A DNA stretch of 47,395 bases from DATKZH01 sp964475955 (GTDB lineage: Bacteria; Planctomycetota; Planctomycetia; Pirellulales; Thermoguttaceae): assembly GCA_964475955.1 (NCBI GenBank), contig CAYYZY010000043.1, positions 1 to 47,395 of the forward strand, read 5' to 3'. How positions within the stretch are numbered: the stretch's first letter is position 1; each line of letters opens with the position of its first letter. This document shows positions 36,526 to 42,930 of the stretch, one piece after another. The translations under genes were made by a program, and so were the position numbers. The notes under the pieces were generated by a model. It did no database searches, was not told where the DNA came from, and saw nothing but the letters and a program-made list of their open reading frames with translations.

Positions 36526-37452
36526 ATGGCAATCTTCGCATGGGCGCGCAGGCCGGGCGCAGCGATCAAGTCGCGGGCATGGCTTCCGGTGTTCCTGTCC
36601 TCGGCGATCGTTCAGCTCGCACCGACGGGTTCGGCCCTGGTCGCGCGAGAGCCGGCGTCGCTCGACGAAGGCCAGCGCCCCACGTTCGAGCTTGCCGGCT
36701 TCTCGTCGCCTCGAACCGCGCCCGCGTGGCACGCTTCGACCGAGGACGCCGCGCGCCCCGGGCTGGTGGAGCGGATCCGCGGGATCGCGCGGGGGCGCAT
36801 GCAGGTGGAAGGCGGCTACTCGTTCCTCCACGACGAGGCCCAGGGGGTGCGCACCACCGAGCACGCCGTGCCCGACCTGCTCGTCCGCTACGGGCTCGCC
36901 GAGCGGCTCGAGTTGCGCGTGGGCTGGCCCGGCTACGTGGCCACCAAGGTCCGCGGCGCGGGGCGCGACGATTCGCACGGCGACACGTTGGATCCCAACG
37001 TCGGGTTCATGTTCGACCTGTGCCCGCAGCGGGGCCTGAGGCCGCAGACGGCCCTCTCGGTCGCGGTGCCGATCACGCTCCGGGGAAACCCGTTCAGCCT
37101 CAACGGCCTCCAGCCGCTCGCGCAACTGCTCTACCGATGGACGCTGACCGAACGGCTCGCCCTGGGCGGTACCACCGGCATGGCGCTGTTCGAGGTCGGC
37201 GGCGACGACTTCGTCGAGTTGCAGCAGACGGCGAGCGTCGACTACCTCCTCACGCGCCGTCTCGGCGGGTTCGCCCAGTGGGAGATGCTCGTCGACCACG
37301 GTTCGGCCGACGACGCCTCGCAGCACATGCTCGCGGCCGGCTTCTCCCTGCTCGTCACCGAACGCCTGCAACTCTCGTGGCAGGGCGGCTTCGGCGCCAA
37401 CCGCGCCGCGCCCGACCTGGTGACCGACGTTCGCTTCGCCTACCGGTTCTGA
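36526..37452 (+). CDS. Outer-membrane MetA/phenol-pathway-like beta-barrel protein
   Basis: 308 residues from ATG at 36526. After a signal-like N-terminus and ~90 polar residues it has alternating strands of outer-membrane type (VEGGYSFLHDE, DLLVRYGLAERLELRVGWPG, LDPNVGFMFDLCPQRGLRPQ, LSVAVPITLRG, LTERLALGGTTGMALFEVGG, FAQWEMLVDHG, TERLQLSWQGGFGANRA) and ends DVRFAYRF, with the C-terminal aromatic expected of a barrel. This matches the transporter family annotated as putative MetA-pathway of phenol degradation, whose real role is not known. Encoded 3 bp after the secreted protein gene, so the pair is likely functionally linked. Confidence 0.8.
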   Translation: MAIFAWARRPGAAIKSRAWLPVFLSSAIVQLAPTGSALVAREPASLDEGQRPTFELAGFSSPRTAPAWHASTEDAARPGLVERIRGIARGRMQVEGGYSFLHDEAQGVRTTEHAVPDLLVRYGLAERLELRVGWPGYVATKVRGAGRDDSHGDTLDPNVGFMFDLCPQRGLRPQTALSVAVPITLRGNPFSLNGLQPLAQLLYRWTLTERLALGGTTGMALFEVGGDDFVELQQTASVDYLLTRRLGGFAQWEMLVDHGSADDASQHMLAAGFSLLVTERLQLSWQGGFGANRAAPDLVTDVRFAYRF

Positions 37453-37460
37453 GAACCCTT

Positions 37461-37571
37461 GCTGTAGCGAACGGCCTCTGTGCCGCTGCGCAGTCTCGCT
37501 GTAGCGAACGGCCTCTGTGCCGTTCCGGGCCCACGGAAGATCCGGAACGCATCGGAGGGCGTTCCCTACAG
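37461..37571. repeat. Duplicated GAACGGCCTCTGTGCCG hairpin element
   Basis: GCTGTAGCGAACGGCCTCTG occurs twice in direct orientation (37461 and 37498), the second followed by GTTCCGGGC and closed by GGAACGCATCGGAGGGCGTTCCCTACAG. It fills the 130-bp gap between two convergent genes, a place where a bidirectional terminator is expected. Same family as 12782, 33405 and 40887, here without terminal repeats. Confidence 0.75.
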
Positions 37572-37579
37572 GAGGCGGA

Positions 37580-37834
37580 TCAGCCGCAGCGAAGGCGCAG
37601 CCAGAGGAGCACGATCTCGCAGACGACGGCGGTGAACACGACGTGCGGAGAAATGGCCAGCTTGAACGGGCTGCCGGCGCCGCAGCGGTGGCAGACCGAG
37701 GCCAGGGGATTGATCCGCTCCCCGCATTCGCGGCAAGTCGAGACCGCTTGCAGGCATTCCCAGGCCCGGGTGCCGAACTGACGGAGACCTTGCCGGAGGG
37801 ACGACGTTTTCAGCCGTTGTGCGAGTTGCGACAT
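37580..37834 (-). CDS. Small zinc-ribbon membrane protein
   Basis: 84 residues from ATG at 37834 with AAAGGAAT upstream. Zinc ribbon CRECGERINPLASVCHRCGAGSP at residues 34-56, then one transmembrane helix (VVFTAVVCEIVLLWLRL). The layout, zinc ribbon then tail helix, parallels the two larger proteins at 13636-16058 in reverse economy. Function unknown. Convergent with the outer-membrane gene; 369 bp separate it from the DUF1573 gene upstream. Confidence 0.7.
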   Translation of the reverse strand: MSQLAQRLKTSSLRQGLRQFGTRAWECLQAVSTCRECGERINPLASVCHRCGAGSPFKLAISPHVVFTAVVCEIVLLWLRLRCG

Positions 37835-38203
37835 GGCGATTCCTTTCTCAAGGAGAACCGGGAAGGCACGTTCTTCTCCCGCTCACCCGCGGCCGAGGCC
37901 GCCGGTTCGCGAGACGGCAATTGCCCCCCATGGGGCGGGCCAAGTGGAAGAGAAGGGCTGCCCGCACGGTCGCGCCGGAGCCGTGCGGGCAGCGATCGGG
38001 AGGAAACGGCCGCTCGCGGGGATGGAGCGGAAATCGAACGAAGGCAGGTTGTGGACGAAGGCGAGCGTTTCCGGAACGCGCGGGGCGCTGCGGTCGAGCG
38101 CGCCGAGCGCCGCCTTGGCAGTCCGCTCGGGGATGATCCCGCCTTGCACGCGACTCGACGCCGAGCACCCGCCGTGTAACCATACGAAACTCCGCCCTTT
38201 TCG
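37835..38203. other. Gap between the small zinc-ribbon gene and the DUF1573 gene
   Basis: About 370 bp. It holds the first copy of the GCTGCCCGCACGG hairpin (37957-38005) and no supported gene; an 88-codon frame at 37883-38149 is judged spurious. Confidence 0.5.
37957..38005. repeat. GCTGCCCGCACGG hairpin repeat, copy A
   Basis: 49 bases with inverted arms CTGCCCGCACGG and CCGTGCGGGCAG, then ATCGGGAGGAA. It matches copy B at 38522-38570 at 46 of 49 positions. Intergenic. Confidence 0.85.
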
Positions 38204-38644
38204 TCACGATTCGACGTTCGCCTCCACGACCAGCGCGAAGTGCGGTCGCTGCGGGTCGTTCGTGGCATAGTGCACGGTGTGCCGCATCCGGCCGTGCCAT
38301 CGGCTCGCGTCGATCGGGACGACGAGGTCGGCCGAACCCCCGGGCGGGACGATCACCGGCGGAGGGTTCGTCGAACCGCCGCAGCACCCGGTCCCCAGTT
38401 CCCGCAGCACGAGGCGTCGGCCGCCCGCGTTGGATATCGAAAACTCGGCCCGCCGCAGGTCGCCCTGGTGCAGGGTGCCCAGGTCGCGCTGCGTGCAGGA
38501 GAGGACCACCAAGGGGGAGGTGCTGCCCGCACGGTCGCGCCAGACCCGTGCGGGCAGCCATCGGGAGGAAGACCATGCACCCAGTAACAGGGCGCAGAGC
38601 ACGAGGAGGACGGGAGCAAGCTTCCATGGGAGTTTGTATCTCAT
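38204..38644 (-). CDS. DUF1573-like membrane-anchored protein
   Basis: 146 residues from ATG at 38644, one base after the stop of the TadG-like gene, so probably coupled to it. An N-terminal hydrophobic helix (LAPVLLVLCALLLGAWS) is followed by a linker encoded by the dispersed repeat (copy B) and then an Ig-like DUF1573 domain: RDLGTLHQGDLRRAEFSISN, LGTGCCGGSTN, IVPPGGSADLVVPID, VHYATNDPQRPHFALVVEA. DUF1573 domains are surface or periplasmic adhesion-type folds. The context suggests a role in the surface structure built by TadE/TadG. Confidence 0.8.
   Translation of the reverse strand: MRYKLPWKLAPVLLVLCALLLGAWSSSRWLPARVWRDRAGSTSPLVVLSCTQRDLGTLHQGDLRRAEFSISNAGGRRLVLRELGTGCCGGSTNPPPVIVPPGGSADLVVPIDASRWHGRMRHTVHYATNDPQRPHFALVVEANVES
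38522..38570. repeat. GCTGCCCGCACGG hairpin repeat, copy B, inside the DUF1573 gene
   Basis: Same 49-base unit as 37957-38005 with three mismatches. It lies within codons ~25-41 of the DUF1573 gene, between the membrane helix and the Ig-like domain, where it encodes about RWLPARVWRDRAGS. Confidence 0.85.
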
Positions 38645-38645
38645 G

Positions 38646-39938
38646 CTAGTCGACCAGGGCGGTCCTGATGGGAAATTCGACTTCTTCCATGTTCAGCGAC
38701 TCGTCGTAGTGGGCGTTGCCCGAGCCGGTCAACTCCAGGGTTTTGCCCACGACCGCGCCGAACAAATCCGCACTGCCGTCGATGATCACGGGGCTGGTGG
38801 GGGCGTAGATCACGCCGTACAATTCGTTGTTGCTTGTCACGTCCACCAGGCCGCCGTTGGCGAAGATCTTGAGATCGACGGGTATCTGCGTGTTGCAGTT
38901 GACCAGTGTCCCCCCTGCGCGATAGATGTCTCCTGCCACATAGATCGCGGTCGGCCCGGAGATATTGAAGACGGATTGTCCGGTAAGCGTGAAGTCGTTG
39001 AAGTAGTAGGTTCCGGGCGGCATGTCGTAAACCTTGCTGCCGTCCAGCAGGAAGTTGCCCTGGGCATCGACCGCGCTTTTCCAGGAATTGCCCTCGGGGA
39101 TGAGAGGAAGTTGAGCGTTGTCGTTATTGGCGGCCGGTCCGCTGAAGTCGACCGGCGGCAGGTCCAGCGGCTTCAGGCGCGAGCCGACGCTTCCGGTGAT
39201 CGTGGCATTGCCGGTGATGTCTACGGAATACCCCTTTCCCGCGCGGGCGTCGCCCCGAATGTAGGGGTTGCCGTCCACCGTGATGGGGCCGTCGCTACAG
39301 ATGCTCCCCCGGTTACGGGCCGTGGCGGATGAATAGGCCCCCTCTTCGGAGTTGTAGCTGTCGGTCTGGGGCGTGCCGGGCACGTCGATCCAGTCGATTC
39401 CCACGAACGGGCCGCACAGCCAGTGGTCGTACAGCGCCGTGGCCGAGGCGGAGACGTCGGCGTCGGCGACGCCGAATATCCGGGCGAAGAAGAGCTTCAG
39501 CGGGTTGCCCGCGGCCTCCGTCCTTTGCAGGGTAACGCGCACCGCGTTCGAGTCCATGCTGAACGGCGCGGGCGAGGTGAAGGTCGCCGTGTCGCGATCC
39601 CAGTACCCGAACTCGATTTCGACGGGATCGAGATCGTCGCCGTTGTAGGTGTCGCCGTCGCTGATTTTGATACCGGGCGACCAGCCGTTTTCGGCCGCAA
39701 CGTCGTGGACGACCGTTTCGGCCGCCGCTTCGTCGGGCAGCTTCGCCGCCGCCGCCAGGGCCGCGGCGTCGGCCGTCCGCTGGAGGTCGGTCCGCGCGTG
39801 CACCAGGCAGCCGAGATCGACGGCATACGCCAACATGCCGATCATCACGACCATCAGCACGAGCGTCAACACCAACACGTTCCCTCGGCGTGCGCACGCC
39901 CCCGGCGCGCTCTTCCGCATCGCTTGCTCAGACATCAT
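38646..39938 (-). CDS. TadG-like pseudopilin-associated membrane protein
   Basis: 430 residues from ATG at 39938, which overlaps the TadE stop by ATGA; ATG 39935 is an alternative. After MRKSAPGACARRGNVLVLTL comes a single transmembrane helix (VLVLTLVLMVVMIGMLAYAVDLG) and the TadG-type RTDLQRTADAAALAAAAKLP motif, where the next step in the Tad system processes or anchors pilin. The rest is a long extracellular region, with a segment of right-handed beta-helix-like repeats (GPITVDGNPYIRGDARAG, VDITGNATITGSVGSR, NISGPTAIYVAGDIYRAGG, ELYGVIYAPTSPVIIDGSAD) that resembles adhesin or bactofilin-like surfaces. Middle gene of the tadE-tadG-DUF1573 operon. Confidence 0.88.
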   Translation of the reverse strand: MMSEQAMRKSAPGACARRGNVLVLTLVLMVVMIGMLAYAVDLGCLVHARTDLQRTADAAALAAAAKLPDEAAAETVVHDVAAENGWSPGIKISDGDTYNGDDLDPVEIEFGYWDRDTATFTSPAPFSMDSNAVRVTLQRTEAAGNPLKLFFARIFGVADADVSASATALYDHWLCGPFVGIDWIDVPGTPQTDSYNSEEGAYSSATARNRGSICSDGPITVDGNPYIRGDARAGKGYSVDITGNATITGSVGSRLKPLDLPPVDFSGPAANNDNAQLPLIPEGNSWKSAVDAQGNFLLDGSKVYDMPPGTYYFNDFTLTGQSVFNISGPTAIYVAGDIYRAGGTLVNCNTQIPVDLKIFANGGLVDVTSNNELYGVIYAPTSPVIIDGSADLFGAVVGKTLELTGSGNAHYDESLNMEEVEFPIRTALVD

Positions 39939-40423
39939 TCAGGCCTTTCGCCACGCATGACACATTCTGCCGACAGGGTCTTGCCCCCAAGAAACCAGGG
40001 GGCGGGAAGCCAGGTGACTTGGTCGTAGGGCACGGAAACGCTCACCGAGACCGGCTGGCCGAACCCCAGGTGCTGGAGTTGGCCGGGATCGACGGTCACC
40101 GTGGCCCCCGAGACCGAGCTGCCCGTGAGGTAGTCGGACACGATCGTCTCGACTTCCGTGGCCGTGCTCTGCTCCAGGATGGCTCGGCGCGCGCCCTCGC
40201 GGGCGGCGTTGGTGAGGATCTGTTCGACCATCATCATCCGGCCGAACTCGAACATCCCGAAGATGAGCAAGATCAAGAGCGGCGCGACCAGGGCGAACTC
40301 CACCACGGTCGCCCCGCGGCGCCGCCGGGCTCGCCTGCTGGTTCGAGCGCCCGCTGGGTGAAACGCGGGCCGATCGCCGCGGCCGCGCACGCGGCGGCGG
40401 GCTGCTTGAGAATCTCGCATCAT
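39935..40423 (-). CDS. TadE-family pseudopilin protein
   Basis: 162 residues from ATG at 40423 (ATG 40420 also possible) with GGAG about 9 bases upstream. Arginine-rich leader, then the TadE signature RRGATVVEFALVAPLLILLI with a Glu following the hydrophobic boundary (the pseudopilin Glu), and MFEFGRMMMVEQILTNAAREGAR. The C-terminal part is a small beta domain (SGATVTVDPGQLQHLGFGQP). TadE and TadG are minor pilins or assembly factors of Tad/Flp pili for adhesion and biofilm. No tadA ATPase, tadB/C or flp gene is visible in the window. Its mRNA leader carries a cyclic di-GMP-type aptamer about 210 bases upstream. Confidence 0.9.
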   Translation of the reverse strand: MMRDSQAARRRVRGRGDRPAFHPAGARTSRRARRRRGATVVEFALVAPLLILLIFGMFEFGRMMMVEQILTNAAREGARRAILEQSTATEVETIVSDYLTGSSVSGATVTVDPGQLQHLGFGQPVSVSVSVPYDQVTWLPAPWFLGGKTLSAECVMRGERPE

Positions 40424-40560
40424 CCGCGGTACTCCGATCCGTACGAGCGCGCTTGGTGAGCGTGCTCCGACTCCGCTGCGCGCGGCGGCAACCGGGAACC
40501 GCCGCGCGCAGGCGCGAGACCGTTGGGTCCTCAAACAGGACGGTTCAGGCGCACCGTGTC

Positions 40561-40617
40561 AACGTCAAACCTACGACCTCGGCCGCCTTCGGCGCAGCCG
40601 AGCCTGCCCTTGACGTT
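40561..40617 (-). promoter_or_regulatory. Long hairpin after the riboswitch aptamer, candidate expression platform
   Basis: Arms AACGTCAA (40561-40568) and TTGACGTT (40610-40617) are perfect; inside them CTCGGC (40578-40583) pairs with GCCGAG (40597-40602). The hairpin begins about 20 bases after the aptamer on the minus strand and is not followed by a U-run, so a classical intrinsic terminator is not evident. It may sequester or switch with the aptamer, or act with Rho. Confidence 0.6.
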
Positions 40618-40633
40618 CGGGGAGATCGTTCTC

Positions 40634-40712
40634 CTTCGGCAACCTGGCGATCTCCCGAGGGAGACCCATGGCTTTGCGTCCCGGCCTCGCGACCGGTTTG
40701 CCTTTGTCGGGG
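40634..40712 (-). promoter_or_regulatory. Cyclic di-GMP-I (GEMM-I) riboswitch aptamer
   Basis: On the minus strand the aptamer core is present in order: GGCAAACC (40695-40702), a P2 stem CCGGTC with a GCGA GNRA tetraloop (loop at 40687-40690) and its partner GGCCGG, GGGACGCAAAGCC (40670-40682, the most conserved stretch), a P3 stem with loop CTCG (around 40650-40665), and CGCCAGGTTGCC (40638-40649), whose GGTTGCC pairs with GGCAAACC. This is the known GEMM-I consensus, seen in the leader of the tadE-tadG operon and at a distance of about 75 bases from the promoter. GEMM-I RNAs bind cyclic di-GMP and usually control motility, pilus and surface genes. Confidence 0.88.
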
Positions 40713-40775
40713 AACTCCGCCTGAGTTCCGCGGACGGGAAGAAAGAGAAGTGTGAATCAACGATTGGACAATTAA

Positions 40776-40811
40776 AGTATGGGGTGCATTTTCGGTATTG
40801 TCAAACCGAAA
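40776..40811 (-). promoter_or_regulatory. Candidate promoter of the tadE operon, overlapped by a palindrome
   Basis: TTGACA (40804-40799) and CATACT (40781-40776) are 17 bases apart on the minus strand, matching sigma-70-type consensus at 6/6 and 4/6. Transcription would start about 40768, giving a leader of about 345 bases with the riboswitch near its start. A 7-bp inverted repeat, TTTCGGT (40790-40796) and ACCGAAA (40805-40811), brackets the -35 and may be an operator. The surrounding DNA is locally AT-rich for this window. Confidence 0.65.
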
Positions 40812-40886
40812 GTCCCACCCGCAACATTCGTAACCCGCGACGTGAACATGCCCGCCTGACGCATTCCCGGGCGGCGTGACTGAATG

Positions 40887-41018
40887 ACCGTGCGCGATTC
40901 AGCGGCGCGCGGGATGCGACTGTAGGGAACGGCCTCTGTGCCGTTCCGGGCGTGTGGAACACGCGCAAGCGCCGCGAAGGGCGTTCCCTACAGGGGGCGT
41001 CGCGGAATCGCGCACGGT
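40887..41018. repeat. Most complete element of the GGGAACGGCC family, with 14-bp terminal inverted repeats
   Basis: Terminal repeats ACCGTGCGCGATTC (40887-40900) and GAATCGCGCACGGT (41005-41018) are perfect inverses; within lie CTGTAGGGAACGGCCTCTG and its inverse AGGGCGTTCCCTACAG. The size (132 bp) and ends are those of a MITE-like element. No target-site duplication is evident. Other family members at 12782-12874, 33405-33500 and 37461-37571 carry one or no terminal repeat. It lies between the tadE promoter and the sulfatase stop. Confidence 0.8.
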
Positions 41019-41053
41019 GCGCGCATCCGACGAAGGAAGACCCCAGCCGCCGC

Positions 41054-42514
41054 CTACTCAGGCATCTGCTTCCGCAGCCGGGCGGTGAGCTGCTCGACCA
41101 GGGCGGCGTTGGCTGGATCGGCGGCCACGTTGACGTTCTCGCCCGGGTCGTTTCGGTGGTCGTACAACTCGACGGCGACGGCCTTTTCGGGGTCGTCGCG
41201 CTCGACCCAGCGCGTGAGCCGGTAGCGATCGGTCCGCATCGAGTATCCCATCACGCTTCCGCGCGGATACTGGCTGAAGGCGGCGTTCTTGTGGGGGCGC
41301 GTCGGGTCGGTCACCAGCGGCGCGAAGCTGCGGCCGTCGAGATGCCCGGGCAGCGGCAATCCGGTCAGCTCGCACAGGGTGGGATAGATATCGACGAACT
41401 CGACCAGGGCGTCGGACGAGCGCCCGTTTCCATCGGCTCCCGGGGCGCGGAGGATGAGGGGCACGTGGGTATCGAGTTCGAAGTTCGTATGTTTGCACCA
41501 GGCCCCGTACTCGCCCAGCTTCCAGCCGTGGTCGCCCCACAGGATGACGATCGTTTCGTCGTCGAGGCCCAGGCGCTGGAGTTCGTCGAGCACGCGGCCG
41601 ACCTGGGCGTCGATGTAGCTCGTGCAGGCGTAGTAGCCGTGGATCAGCTCGAGGGCCTGTTCGTCGGTTACCGGCCCTTTGACAGGAATGCCGTGGTAGC
41701 TTCGCAGCTCCCCCCAACTCGTCAGCGCCATGGGCGGAGCCCCTTCCGGCGGCGACGAGTTCTCCGGGAGCCGAATCGCGCGGCGGTCGTAAAGGTCCCA
41801 GTACCGTTTCGGGCAGTTGAAGGGCAAGTGGGGCCGGATGAAACCGACGGCGAGGAAGAACCGGCGATCCTTGAGCCGGCCGAGGGCCTCGACCGCCGCG
41901 TCGGCCAAGGCGCCTTCGGGATACGCGTTGTCGGGCACGTCGGCCCATTCGGTGGCCGGACCCCGCGCGGCACGCCCCAGCCGCGACCCGCTCAGCCCCC
42001 GCGCCCGGGCTTCCTTGCGCTTGCGCTCGATGAGCGAGCGGTTCTCCGGGCGCAGCCAGACCATGCCGGGAAACGCCTGCCAGGGCTCCGACCACGAGGG
42101 CGGATCGTTGTGGTGGTAGATCTTGCCCATGCCCACGACGTGGTATCCGTGCTGCTTGAAGTGCTGGGGCAGGGCGACCAGGTCGGGCACGCGGTCGCGG
42201 AAGTGGGTTCGGTTGCCGTAGATGCCGGTCGAATCGGGGCGCAGGCCGGTCAGAAGGCTGGTGCGCGTCGCCCCGCACACCGCCTGCTGGCAATACGCCC
42301 GACCAAACCGCACGCCGCTTTGCGCCAGCCGATCGATATTCGGGCTTTCGACGTGCTTCTTGCCGTAGCAGCCCAACTCGGGCCGCAAGTCGTCGACGGC
42401 GATGAAGAGGACGTTGGGGCGCCCGGTGCCGACTTCCGCGGATAGACTGCCCGCCGCCATCAGAAGCATCGCCGCCGAAGCACTCAGCCACAGAAACGCA
42501 TACCTATGGTTCAT
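41054..42514 (-). CDS. Secreted sulfatase (iduronate-2-sulfatase-like)
   Basis: 486 residues. ATG 42514 is six bases after AGGAG (ATG 42517 is nearer). Signal peptide through SLSAEVG, then RPNVLFIAVDDLRPELGCYG with the metal-binding Asp pair, IDRLAQSGVRFGRAYCQQ, and the active-site cysteine in AVCGATRTSLLTGLRPDS. The canonical sulfatase motif is C/S-x-P-x-R; here it is C-G-A-T-R, so the proline position is Ala. The cysteine would be converted to formylglycine. GMGKIYHH, IRPHLPFNCPKRYWDLYDR and ILWGDHGWKLGEYGAWCKHT are the later metal and substrate segments, as in iduronate-2-sulfatase. Planctomycetes use many such enzymes on sulfated algal glycans. Confidence 0.93.
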   Translation of the reverse strand: MNHRYAFLWLSASAAMLLMAAGSLSAEVGTGRPNVLFIAVDDLRPELGCYGKKHVESPNIDRLAQSGVRFGRAYCQQAVCGATRTSLLTGLRPDSTGIYGNRTHFRDRVPDLVALPQHFKQHGYHVVGMGKIYHHNDPPSWSEPWQAFPGMVWLRPENRSLIERKRKEARARGLSGSRLGRAARGPATEWADVPDNAYPEGALADAAVEALGRLKDRRFFLAVGFIRPHLPFNCPKRYWDLYDRRAIRLPENSSPPEGAPPMALTSWGELRSYHGIPVKGPVTDEQALELIHGYYACTSYIDAQVGRVLDELQRLGLDDETIVILWGDHGWKLGEYGAWCKHTNFELDTHVPLILRAPGADGNGRSSDALVEFVDIYPTLCELTGLPLPGHLDGRSFAPLVTDPTRPHKNAAFSQYPRGSVMGYSMRTDRYRLTRWVERDDPEKAVAVELYDHRNDPGENVNVAADPANAALVEQLTARLRKQMPE

Positions 42515-42930
42515 CATTCTCTCCTTCCGGACATCGCTCGTTGGGTATCATGTTCGCCCGACGCCTACCGGCGCGGCGCCGGCGGATGCTTGCCGTCGGG
42601 CCGCCGTACAGCGCACGGTCCCGACGGGCCGTTGCGCTGCGGCGTCTTTCGCCAACCAGGGTATCGTTTGCCCGCGTCGGCGAAAAGTCCGCGCGCACGA
42701 TCCCGCTCGAAGGGGCTTCGTGCAGGAAGGCAGTTACAGCGGGCTGTGCCATTCCCGCCTCGCTCGCCCGTTTCCCGCGGGGTTGCCGAGGCATATACTA
42801 ACTTGGGGGGCCGGTGCGTTGCTCCCTTGGGAGCATGGCCGCGGGCCTCTGCGATAGGGCCGCTGTTGGTCTGGGCTCTTGCCCTTGGGACCCAGCGTCT
42901 TCCGGCGTCTTTCGATCGGGGCCGCCTGTG
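42515..42930. other. Divergent region between the sulfatase and kinase genes
   Basis: About 415 bp. TATACT near 42794 may be a -10 for the rightward kinase gene and is followed by a small GCTCCC/GGGAGC hairpin at 42824-42837. No gene is supported; the kinase frame is open upstream of 42931 but the extra N-terminal 39 residues are not conserved in character. Confidence 0.4.

Noticed and set aside
34170..37781. 1203-codon plus-strand frame
   Set aside because: Runs out of phase across several real genes on both strands; composition arginine-rich throughout.
37883..38149. 88-codon minus-strand frame
   Set aside because: Ends in the dispersed hairpin repeat and has no ribosome site or homologous character.
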